From contig JAJFLN010000311.1 of NCBI GenBank assembly GCA_021772705.1, positions 1 to 8,499 of the forward strand: a DNA stretch of 8,499 nucleotides. The letters run 5' to 3'. This document shows positions 1-6,685 of this stretch, piece after piece. Within the stretch, counting starts at the first letter, position 1; each line of letters begins with the position of its first letter. The translations under genes and the position numbers were made by a program. The DNA is from Candidatus Cloacimonadota bacterium. GTDB lineage: Bacteria > Muiribacteriota > UBA6191 > JACPRK01. Under the pieces are notes generated by a model, which was given only the letters and a program-made list of their open reading frames with translations, had not been told where the DNA came from and made no database searches.

Positions 1-19
1 CAGGGGCCATTGGCCCCTG
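1..19. repeat. Perfect GC-rich palindrome (8-bp stem, 3-nt loop)
   Basis: CAGGGGCC and GGCCCCTG form a perfect 8-bp inverted repeat around ATT. The sequence following it (GACCCCG) has no T-tract, so it is not a classic intrinsic terminator. Its style matches the palindromes at 101-145, and together they look like pieces of a dispersed GC-rich intergenic repeat. It begins at the window edge, so more of the element may lie to the left. Confidence 0.6.
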
Positions 20-90
20 GACCCCGATGAACAGGTCAGGCTTTCGTGTGTTATTCAAGTGTTCGTCAGCACTCTCAGTCCCACCAGTCC

Positions 91-146
91 AATTGGGGGT
101 TTGGGGGAGCTGGCTCCCCCAACAGGGTGTGGGGCAGAGCCCCACT
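91..146 (-). repeat. Double palindromic repeat unit upstream of the cyclase gene
   Basis: Two perfect inverted repeats stand next to each other. The first pairs 101-110 (TTGGGGGAGC) with 113-122 (GCTCCCCCAA), a 10-bp stem with only TG between the arms. The second pairs 129-135 (GTGGGGC) with 139-145 (GCCCCAC), a 7-bp stem with loop AGA. Read on the minus strand, the unit resembles the GC-rich 'GGGGC-tct-GCCCC ... GGGGGAGC-GCTCCCCC' palindromes often scattered between genes in high-GC bacteria (from memory, not searched). No transposase or coding role is visible. It could be a REP/MITE-like element, or a pair of stem-loops in the 5' leader of the cyclase transcript if transcription starts upstream of it. 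Confidence 0.55.
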
Positions 147-196
147 ACAACAAAATCCGTCTTATCTCAGGGGTATTGAGGCTAGACTGGACCTCG

Positions 197-3100
197 ATGG
201 ACGGCAAGGCGCCCCCGCCGAGGAGGACAGTCACTCGTCATGCCCTGTTGCTGACGGGGGTGGTGATCCTCAGCTTCCTGGCCAGCGGGACGCCGCTGAT
301 TCAGCGCTTCGAGGCGATCACCTTCGACATGCGCCTCGCTTCTCGGCCTCCTCGCCCCGTGCCGGAGGAGATCGTCTTCTTCGACATCGACGACGAAGCC
401 TTGAAGCAGATCGGCCGCTGGCCCTGGCCCCGATCGAGGCTGGGGGAAGTGGTCTCGGCCATCTCCCGGGCCGGCGCCCGAGGGGTGTTCCTCGATATCG
501 AGTTCCCCGAGAAGTCTCGCCTCACGGTGCCGGAAGCTGCCGGCTTCCGGTCCACCACGGAGGCGATTCGCAAACCCCTGGCTGAACATGTTCAAGGCCT
601 GGAGTCCTTCGCCGCCCAGATGACGTCCACCGGTCCCGTCAAGGACCTGTCCCGGCAGGTGCGACGACTGGCGACTCATCTGGACTATCGGATTCGCAGC
701 GCCGTGGACTCCCTGGAGGCCGCAGTGGAGGATCCGGATCGAGAGCTGGCCCGGGCCCTGGCCGCCAGCGGTTCGGCACACGGCGTCTGCTATCTCGTCA
801 TTCCTGCGTCAGAGGAGGAGCGGCACGTGACCCGGGTTCGGGAGACCCTGGTCGACTGGCTCAGGGAGAACCAGGAGGCGACTCAGGAAACGCTGCCGAA
901 GGAGTTCAGGGACTATCCCCGTGCCGAGGAGATCCTGCAACACGCCCGTCTGCGGAACCTCCTGGCCCGGAAGATCGACATCTCCACCGACGAGGCGGCC
1001 CAGGAGCTCCACGTCGACCGGAGACAGGTAGATCAGCGAATCGAGTCCGCCCGGGTCCGGGAGATGCGTCGGATCGTTCGAAACGTGATCGCCCGGGAAC
1101 CAGGAGCCACTGCTGCCGAGCAGGTGGCAGCGGCCCTCGCCATCCTGCAACCCGCAGATCCGCAGCGGCTGAAGTCCCAGCTCGATGCCCTGGCGGAGGT
1201 GGAGGCAGTCGCCCACTACGTGCTGCAAAGATGGGGGCTGCAGCCCAGGGACGGACCGGTGAAGCTCGAGCTGCCCCGGGCTCCCAGCTTCTTCCCCCCC
1301 ATTGGCTCCCTGGCCCGGCAGTTCGCCTCCGTCTCCTGCAGCAACGCCTTCGCCGACGAGGACGGTGTCCTCCGCCGCGTCAGCCTTCTCTGGCAGGTGG
1401 AGGATCGGTTCCTTCGCAGCGCAGGGCTCACCCTGGCCATGGCCCATGTAGGCGCCGATCCCTCGACACTGGAGATCGTTGCTGGACCGGCTCTTCAGTT
1501 CCGATCGAGCCAGGAGAAGATCTATCGAGTTCCCGTGGACAGGGAGGGCAGGATACTGGTGGACTGGGCGGGGCAATGGGGGACCTATCCTCACTTCTCT
1601 CTGGCCGGTGTCTGGGATCTGGTTCAGCTGGAAAAGGCCTACGAGGCCCGGCTGCGGAAACTCGACAAGACCGGTCTGGCCGAGCAGCTTGGACGGCTTC
1701 GAGCCCGGGCGCGGGCCGGCGAGCTTCGCATCTCCGTCGCATCCCGGGGGTCCGGCGAAGCCACCACGTCCATCGAGATACCCATCGCCGACAGGATCGA
1801 CACCCTGGAGTCGCAGATCCTGGCCGCTGCCCAGGAGGGCCTCGACTATCAGCTCAGCAAGATCGAGGCTGCCGGTGAGCCCAGCTCGGATCGAGACCGG
1901 AAGAGACTGGCCCGGCGTCAGGAGTACTACCAGAGGAACCTGGCCATCATGCAGGACGCCGGGAGCCTGAAGCAGAACCTGCGAGATCGGCAGCGGCAGC
2001 TGGATGAGATGGCCCGAGGACGGCTCTGTTTCGTCGGCGCCACGGCCTCCGGAACCGTGGACCTCACGGTGATGCCCTATCAAGAAGCCTACCCTCGAGT
2101 GGGTCTCCACGCCAACGTGGCCGGGTCGATCCTGGCCGGCAGGTATCTGTACCGGGCAACGGACCTGGAGAACCTGGCCCTCATCGCCGGCTCTGCCCTG
2201 ATCACGGGCAGCCTCTTCACCCTGTCCAGTCTCCAGGCGGGGCTCCTGCTCGGCCTCGCACTCATCGCGACCTACTGGGTCCTCTCCATGCTCATCCTGA
2301 CGGGAACGGGAACCTGGATTCCCGTGATTGCTCCCACCCTGGCCATCGTCCTGACGGGGAGCAGCCTGCTCGTGGGCCGGTACTTCACGGAGGTCCGGAA
2401 GAAGCGGGAGCTGGAGAACATGTTCGGCTACTATCTCTCACCTGAAGTGATCCAGCAGTTGAAGGCGGATCCCACCATGTTGAAGAGAGGCGGTGTTGAA
2501 GCGGAGATCACCTCGTTCTTCACGGACCTGGCGGGCTTCTCATCCGTGGCGGAGCACATCCCTCCGGCTGAGGTGGTGGCCCTGATCAACGATTACCTGG
2601 GCCAGTGCACCGAGATCCTGCAGAAGTACCACGGCACCCTGGAGCGATACGAGTGTGATGCAATCCGGGCCATGTTCGGATCCCCAGTGAACGTCAGCGA
2701 CCACGCAGAGCGAGCTTGCCGGACCGCCTTGGAGATGCACGCCGTGGTTCAGCGGATGCGGGCGGAGGCCCGGGCCCTGGGCCGGCCCGACTTCGCCATG
2801 CGGCTCGGCCTCAACACGGGAATGGCCCTGATCGGCAACATCGGCGCCAAGAACCGGTTCACCTTCACCATGATGGGAGATTCGGTCAACCTCGCCGCCC
2901 GGCTGGAGGCCATCAACAAGCAGTACGGTACGAGCATCATGGTCGGCGAAGCCACCCGGAAGATGGCCGGCGACGCCATCGAGGTCCGGGAGCTGGATCA
3001 GGTCCGTGTCGCCGGCCGCCAGACACCAGTCCGCATCTACGAGCTACAGGGCATGGCAGGTGAGGCCTCGGAGTCACAGAAGCAAGTGGCTGCTCACTAC

Positions 3101-3277
3101 GGAAAGGGACTGGCCGCCTATCGCCTGGGCAACTGGGCCGAGGGGATCGAGCACTTCGAAGGGGCCAACGCCGTCGGAGAGGGGGATCCTCCGTCAGTGA
3201 TCATGGCCAACCGCTGCCGGGACAACGCCAGCAATCCGCCGGCGGACTGGGACGGAGTGGTGTCTCTGCAGAAGTAG
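197..3277 (+). CDS. CHASE2-domain class III adenylate/guanylate cyclase, membrane-bound, with C-terminal TPR-like tail
   Basis: Predicted to make a cyclic nucleotide (probably cAMP) in the cytoplasm in response to an extracytoplasmic signal. Taking ATG 197 as start gives 1026 residues. An arginine-containing N-terminus leads into a first membrane helix (15-33). A CHASE2 sensor follows (about 38-650), with FDIDD and GRWPWPR at 62-79, a DEDGVLRR segment near 390 and FVGATASGTVDLT at 612-624. Three helices span the membrane at 659-729. The cyclase domain has metal-binding D777 (FTDLAGFS) and D821, recognition-site T891, and transition-state N898 and R902 (GDSVNLAARLE). The tail (about 961-1026) is TPR-like and ends in the DPPS, RC and WDGV motifs usual for this family. 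Odd features: R817 replaces the expected adenine-binding Lys, C820 replaces Gly, and three charged helical insertions (about 108-178, 205-360 and 478-607) enlarge the sensor. The frame opens at ATG 59, but that extension is encoded by the palindromic repeat and lacks family character. A TTG at 176 is also possible; no strong ribosome site decides between them. Confidence 0.92.
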   Translation: MDGKAPPPRRTVTRHALLLTGVVILSFLASGTPLIQRFEAITFDMRLASRPPRPVPEEIVFFDIDDEALKQIGRWPWPRSRLGEVVSAISRAGARGVFLDIEFPEKSRLTVPEAAGFRSTTEAIRKPLAEHVQGLESFAAQMTSTGPVKDLSRQVRRLATHLDYRIRSAVDSLEAAVEDPDRELARALAASGSAHGVCYLVIPASEEERHVTRVRETLVDWLRENQEATQETLPKEFRDYPRAEEILQHARLRNLLARKIDISTDEAAQELHVDRRQVDQRIESARVREMRRIVRNVIAREPGATAAEQVAAALAILQPADPQRLKSQLDALAEVEAVAHYVLQRWGLQPRDGPVKLELPRAPSFFPPIGSLARQFASVSCSNAFADEDGVLRRVSLLWQVEDRFLRSAGLTLAMAHVGADPSTLEIVAGPALQFRSSQEKIYRVPVDREGRILVDWAGQWGTYPHFSLAGVWDLVQLEKAYEARLRKLDKTGLAEQLGRLRARARAGELRISVASRGSGEATTSIEIPIADRIDTLESQILAAAQEGLDYQLSKIEAAGEPSSDRDRKRLARRQEYYQRNLAIMQDAGSLKQNLRDRQRQLDEMARGRLCFVGATASGTVDLTVMPYQEAYPRVGLHANVAGSILAGRYLYRATDLENLALIAGSALITGSLFTLSSLQAGLLLGLALIATYWVLSMLILTGTGTWIPVIAPTLAIVLTGSSLLVGRYFTEVRKKRELENMFGYYLSPEVIQQLKADPTMLKRGGVEAEITSFFTDLAGFSSVAEHIPPAEVVALINDYLGQCTEILQKYHGTLERYECDAIRAMFGSPVNVSDHAERACRTALEMHAVVQRMRAEARALGRPDFAMRLGLNTGMALIGNIGAKNRFTFTMMGDSVNLAARLEAINKQYGTSIMVGEATRKMAGDAIEVRELDQVRVAGRQTPVRIYELQGMAGEASESQKQVAAHYGKGLAAYRLGNWAEGIEHFEGANAVGEGDPPSVIMANRCRDNASNPPADWDGVVSLQK

Positions 3278-3346
3278 GGAGACCGCGGGTGCGCAGCCGT
3301 CATCCGTTCATGGTTCGCTGGATTCTCTGTCCAGGTTCAGGAGCTA

Positions 3347-3386
3347 TTCGCCCTACTATGGATGCCTGCATCCATAGTGGGGCGAA
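3347..3386. terminator. Long hairpin between convergent genes, possible bidirectional terminator
   Basis: Arms 3347-3365 and 3368-3386 pair over 19 positions around a CT loop, with one non-Watson-Crick pair (T3354 with G3379). In plus-strand RNA that pair is a G-U wobble; in minus-strand RNA it is an A-C mismatch, so the fold is stronger in the cyclase transcript. It lies 69 bp past the cyclase stop and 60 bp past the nuoI stop, a natural place for a shared terminator. There is no T-run on either side, so Rho-independent termination is not assured. An mRNA 3'-end stabiliser or a protein-binding palindrome are alternatives. Confidence 0.5.
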
Positions 3387-3446
3387 CGGGTAGAAGCTTG
3401 TCCCGGCGTATGATCACGAGAAAGCCGCACCCAGCTCCGGGCTGCC

Positions 3447-3929
3447 TCAGACCGGGTCTCGGGGGTTCTTGATCTCCGGGTAGGTGGTCAGGTCCTCGAT
3501 CCGGTAGATGAACTTCTCCCGGGAGTCCGCTGGCGGCGGATGGATGCCCGTGTCCATCCGGATCGCGTCACAGGGGCAGGCCTCGACGCAGAGGCCGCAG
3601 TAGACACACTCCAGCATGTCGATATTGTAGAGCGACGGGTACTTCTCGGCCTCGCCGTCGGCCCCTTCCTTGGCTTCGATCTGGATGCACTTGGCGGGAC
3701 AGGCTGTGGCGCAGAGCATGCAGGCCGTACACTTGAGCATGCCGTCTTCCTTTTGAGTCAGACGGTGCCGGCCCCGGTATCTATGAGCCACGGCCTTCAT
3801 GATTTCCGGATAGGAGATGGTCGGCATCCCCCGCATGTTCATCATATTACGGAGCAGGTTCCGGATCGTGATCATCAGTCCCTTGACGATCTCGACGACG
3901 TAGACCTGCTCCTTGAAGTCCATCGACAT
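3447..3929 (-). CDS. nuoI: NADH-quinone oxidoreductase subunit I (8Fe ferredoxin-type subunit)
   Basis: Peripheral subunit of complex I that passes electrons through clusters N6a and N6b towards N2 and the quinone site. It has 160 residues, close to the usual NuoI size (about 160-180). Two complete ferredoxin motifs are visible: C67-x2-C70-x2-C73-x3-C77-P and C108-x2-C111-x2-C114-x3-C118-P, enough for two [4Fe-4S] clusters. The N-terminal 30 residues form the amphipathic helix that lies on the membrane arm next to NuoH. The start ATG overlaps the nuoH stop (TGATG), which indicates translational coupling; a second ATG two codons on is possible. This is the last gene of the visible nuo block: nuoJ does not follow, and a 169-bp gap leads to the convergent cyclase gene. 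Confidence 0.96.
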   Translation of the reverse strand: MSMDFKEQVYVVEIVKGLMITIRNLLRNMMNMRGMPTISYPEIMKAVAHRYRGRHRLTQKEDGMLKCTACMLCATACPAKCIQIEAKEGADGEAEKYPSLYNIDMLECVYCGLCVEACPCDAIRMDTGIHPPPADSREKFIYRIEDLTTYPEIKNPRDPV

Positions 3930-5014
3930 CAGAGTGTTCCCTTCATCCAGCCCAGTCCCAGCAACACCAGCGCCGTGACGAAGACGTTGACGATGGACAG
4001 GGGCAGAATCACCTTCCAGCCCAATCGCATGAGTTGATCATACCGGAAGCGAGGCAGGGTCCACCGGACCCAGATGAAGAGCCAGCAGAAGAAGAGGGTC
4101 TTCCCGGCAAAGGCAAGGAACTGACAGAGTACCCGCAAAGGCTGTCCCACCGTCGCCTGAAGCGCCTCCGTCGTCACCCAGGGCACCTGCCACCCACCGA
4201 AGAACAGGGTCACCGTCAGGGCCGAGAGGGTGACCATCGCCACGTACTCCCCCATCATGAACATGGAGAACTTCATGCCCCCGTACTCGGTGTGATAACC
4301 GGCTACCAGCTCCGATTCCCCTTCAGGCAGATCGAAGGGATTCCTGTTCGCCTCGGCGAATGCGGCGATGAGGAAGAGGAGGAAGCCCAGGGGCTGCATC
4401 AGAACGCCCCAGGCAGGTATGACGCCGAAGAATGTCTCCCCCTGCAGCCGGGCAATCTCGTTGGGGTTGAGGGACCCGTAGACCAGCAAAGCTCCAAAAA
4501 TCGACAGGCCCAGACTCAGCTCGTAGCTGATCATCTGGGCCGTGCTCCTCAGTCCACCCATCAGGGAGAACTTGTTGTTCGATGCCCAGCCAGCGAGGGT
4601 GATCCCCAGGACAGAGATGGAGGAGACGGCGAACATGTAGACGATGCCGTACTCCAGCTCGGCGACGGACATGGGGATCTCGGCGCCCATGAGGAAGATG
4701 TGATCCGCCAGGGGTACGACGGCCAGGGTCAGGAGAGCCGGAACCACGACCAGAGCAGGGGCCAGAGGGTAGAAGATCGGGTGCGCCTTGGTGGGCCGGA
4801 AGGGCTCCTTGAAGACGCATTTGATCGCGTCGGCGAAGGGGTGGAGCAATCCGAAGAGGGTGATCGGTCCGATGTTGGCCCGGTTGGGTCCGTGACGGTT
4901 CTGGATGAAGGCACTGCCACGGCGCTCCATCCAGACCAGAAGCGGAATCGAGTTCAGGGCCATGACTGGAATGGTCACGGCCTTGATGATCCCGGCGATG
5001 TACTCGATGTTCAT
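3929..5014 (-). CDS. nuoH: NADH-quinone oxidoreductase subunit H (ND1 homologue)
   Basis: Integral membrane subunit of complex I that, with NuoB and NuoD, forms the quinone-binding cavity and links electron transfer to proton pumping. It has 361 residues, slightly longer than E. coli NuoH (about 325). Hydrophobic helices run along the whole length (for example about 8-28, 85-105, 124-143, 163-181, 202-221, 254-274, 298-317 and 334-355). Family signatures are clear: ERRGSAFIQNRHGPNR at 30-45, NPFDLPEGESELVAGYHTEY at 225-244 with its conserved acidic residues, and WVRWTLPRFRYDQLMRLGWK at 315-334. A strong GGAGGAG site 5 nt before the ATG supports the start. It begins 17 bp after nuoG and overlaps nuoI by one base. 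Confidence 0.97.
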   Translation of the reverse strand: MNIEYIAGIIKAVTIPVMALNSIPLLVWMERRGSAFIQNRHGPNRANIGPITLFGLLHPFADAIKCVFKEPFRPTKAHPIFYPLAPALVVVPALLTLAVVPLADHIFLMGAEIPMSVAELEYGIVYMFAVSSISVLGITLAGWASNNKFSLMGGLRSTAQMISYELSLGLSIFGALLVYGSLNPNEIARLQGETFFGVIPAWGVLMQPLGFLLFLIAAFAEANRNPFDLPEGESELVAGYHTEYGGMKFSMFMMGEYVAMVTLSALTVTLFFGGWQVPWVTTEALQATVGQPLRVLCQFLAFAGKTLFFCWLFIWVRWTLPRFRYDQLMRLGWKVILPLSIVNVFVTALVLLGLGWMKGTL

Positions 5015-5019
5015 CTCCG

Positions 5020-5026
5020 CTCCTCC
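5020..5026 (-). promoter_or_regulatory. Shine-Dalgarno site of nuoH
   Basis: GGAGGAG on the minus strand, 5 nt before the ATG at 5014, lies within the short nuoG-nuoH gap and fixes the nuoH start. Confidence 0.8.
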
Positions 5027-5031
5027 ATCGA

Positions 5032-6681
5032 TCAGGTCGCCGCCGGCTGCTCAGAGCCGGGACCGTAGGAGAGCCTGGGCACGACGGTCTCGCCGCCAGC
5101 GCCCAGGGCTCCGTCCTTTCCGATGGCCGGATAGGACAAACCACCGTAAAACCGGATACGGGAGGCCAGCTCATCGAATACTGCCTGCGGCCTGACGGCC
5201 TGGGTCTTCTTGCCAAGAGCGGCGGCGACACAGTTGAAGAGCGCCAGAGTCTCCCGGGCCTCGCCCCTGGCGGGGAACGCTCTCCAGACTCGCTGGACCC
5301 GTCCATCGAACCGGGTGTAGGTCCCCTCTTCTTCCACCCACGACGCCAGAGGCAAAACGATGTGAGCCATCTTGGTCAGCTCGTTCTCCAGGGTGCTTCC
5401 CACGACGAGACAGGAGACCTTCTCCAGGGCCGAGTGCCACCGCTGGTGATCCTCCACCCGGGAAAGCAGATCCTGATCCAGGATCAAGAGGAACGGCAGC
5501 TTTCCGGCCTCGGCCGCCTCGAGGATCTTCTGCAACGCCTCTCCCTGAGGATCGAAGTGAGGCAGGATCTCCTCCACCCCTCGCCGGTTCGGGTTCTTGT
5601 CGGCCCGGATCAGGAAATCGTCGGCCCGGCGGCCCTCGATGGGACCGATGTCGCTGGTGACGGCGGCGAATCGCTGGGACTTGAGCGTCATCTGGAAGAA
5701 CCGGCCGAACTCGTAGAGGGACTCGTTGGTCATCCTGGGAGAGGCGATTCCGGCAGCCCGGTTTCCGGCGTGCAGGATCGCTTCGGCGATCCGCTTCAGC
5801 ACCTCGTCCCAGCCGGAGCGGGACTGTCGATGGTCCTCGCCACGGACCAGGCAGCACTTCACCCGGTCTTCACTGTTGACGAAGGTGTACTCCAACCGTC
5901 CCGTGTCACACATCCAGGGACCGTTGACGCCGTCGTTCTCCCGGGGGCGGATCCTGTAGACGTGCCCCTCGTCATGCTCCACGTTGATGTTGCAGCCCGT
6001 GGCGCAGAAGGTGCAGATCGAAGGTGTCTTCTTCAGGAACCAGACCCGCTTCTTGAACCGGAAGTCCTTGGAAGTCAGGGCGCCGACGGGACAGACGTCG
6101 ACGGTGTTCAGGCTGTAGACGTTATCCAGGGGCTGGCCCGGGAAGGTGGTCAGGATGGTCCTGTCCCCTCGGTTGACCGTACCCAGGGAGTGATCGTCGG
6201 CGAACTCCTCCAGGAACCGGACGCACCGGGTGCAGAGCACGCATCGCTCCTGATCCAGCTTGATGGTGGGACCCAGGTCGACCCGTTTGGGCTTGTGGGT
6301 CTTCTCCACTTCCATCCGTGAAGGCTCGGAAGAGAACTTATAATACTGGTCCTGCAGGGGACACTCGCCTGCCTTGTCGCAGATGGGGCAATCGATGGGG
6401 TGGTTCACCAGGAGGAACTCCAGGACCACGCGCTGGGCGTCCTTCACCTTGTCCGTCGTGGTGTGGACCACCATCCCTTCGGCGGCCTCCGTCGTGCAGG
6501 ACGTGAGCAGCTTGGGGATCTTCTCGATGTCGACGAGACACATCCGGCAGTTGCCCGCCACGGAGAGGTTCGGATGGTAGCAGAAGCGGGGGATGTCGAT
6601 GCCGAGCTTCTCTGCGGCATTCATCACGGTCTGGCCCTTCTCGACTGTCACTTCCTTGCCGTCAATCGTCAGCTTCGGCAT
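5032..6681 (-). CDS. nuoG: NADH-quinone oxidoreductase subunit G, short form with N7 cluster ligands
   Basis: Iron-sulfur subunit of the NADH-oxidising arm. It takes electrons from NuoF and passes them to NuoI. The 549 residues contain: an N-terminal [2Fe-2S] domain with N1b ligands C34, C45, C48 and C62; the N5 motif H94-x3-C98-x2-C101-x5-C107; N4 ligands C147, C150, C153 and C197; and C223-x2-C226-x3-C230-x27-C258, which matches the ligand spacing of the off-path cluster N7 known from bacterial NuoG. The remainder (about 280-549) is a molybdopterin-oxidoreductase-like fold, recognisable by segments such as LENELTKMAHIVLPLASWVE (431-450), EEGTYTRFDGRVQ (451-463) and the ALFNCVAAALG helix. 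It is much shorter than in E. coli (about 900 residues) or Thermus (about 780) and is presumably structural only. The ORF is intact to its stop. The start is 4 bp after the nuoEF stop, and its ribosome site is inside the last nuoEF codons. Confidence 0.95.
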   Translation of the reverse strand: MPKLTIDGKEVTVEKGQTVMNAAEKLGIDIPRFCYHPNLSVAGNCRMCLVDIEKIPKLLTSCTTEAAEGMVVHTTTDKVKDAQRVVLEFLLVNHPIDCPICDKAGECPLQDQYYKFSSEPSRMEVEKTHKPKRVDLGPTIKLDQERCVLCTRCVRFLEEFADDHSLGTVNRGDRTILTTFPGQPLDNVYSLNTVDVCPVGALTSKDFRFKKRVWFLKKTPSICTFCATGCNINVEHDEGHVYRIRPRENDGVNGPWMCDTGRLEYTFVNSEDRVKCCLVRGEDHRQSRSGWDEVLKRIAEAILHAGNRAAGIASPRMTNESLYEFGRFFQMTLKSQRFAAVTSDIGPIEGRRADDFLIRADKNPNRRGVEEILPHFDPQGEALQKILEAAEAGKLPFLLILDQDLLSRVEDHQRWHSALEKVSCLVVGSTLENELTKMAHIVLPLASWVEEEGTYTRFDGRVQRVWRAFPARGEARETLALFNCVAAALGKKTQAVRPQAVFDELASRIRFYGGLSYPAIGKDGALGAGGETVVPRLSYGPGSEQPAAT

Positions 6682-6685
6682 CGGG

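Noticed and set aside
59..196. Upstream ATG at 59 as the cyclase start (46 extra residues)
   Set aside because: The extension is encoded by the palindromic repeat and its flank, has no family character, and the ATG at 197 places a basic N-terminus directly before the first membrane helix. It is not wholly excluded.
809..2110. 433-codon minus-strand frame opposite the cyclase sensor
   Set aside because: No domain or plausible ribosome site; it mirrors the codon bias of the real plus-strand gene.
4323..5306. Minus-strand frame of 327 codons overlapping nuoG and nuoH
   Set aside because: It is a shifted frame across two well-supported genes, Arg/Pro/Gly/Ser-rich, with no family match.
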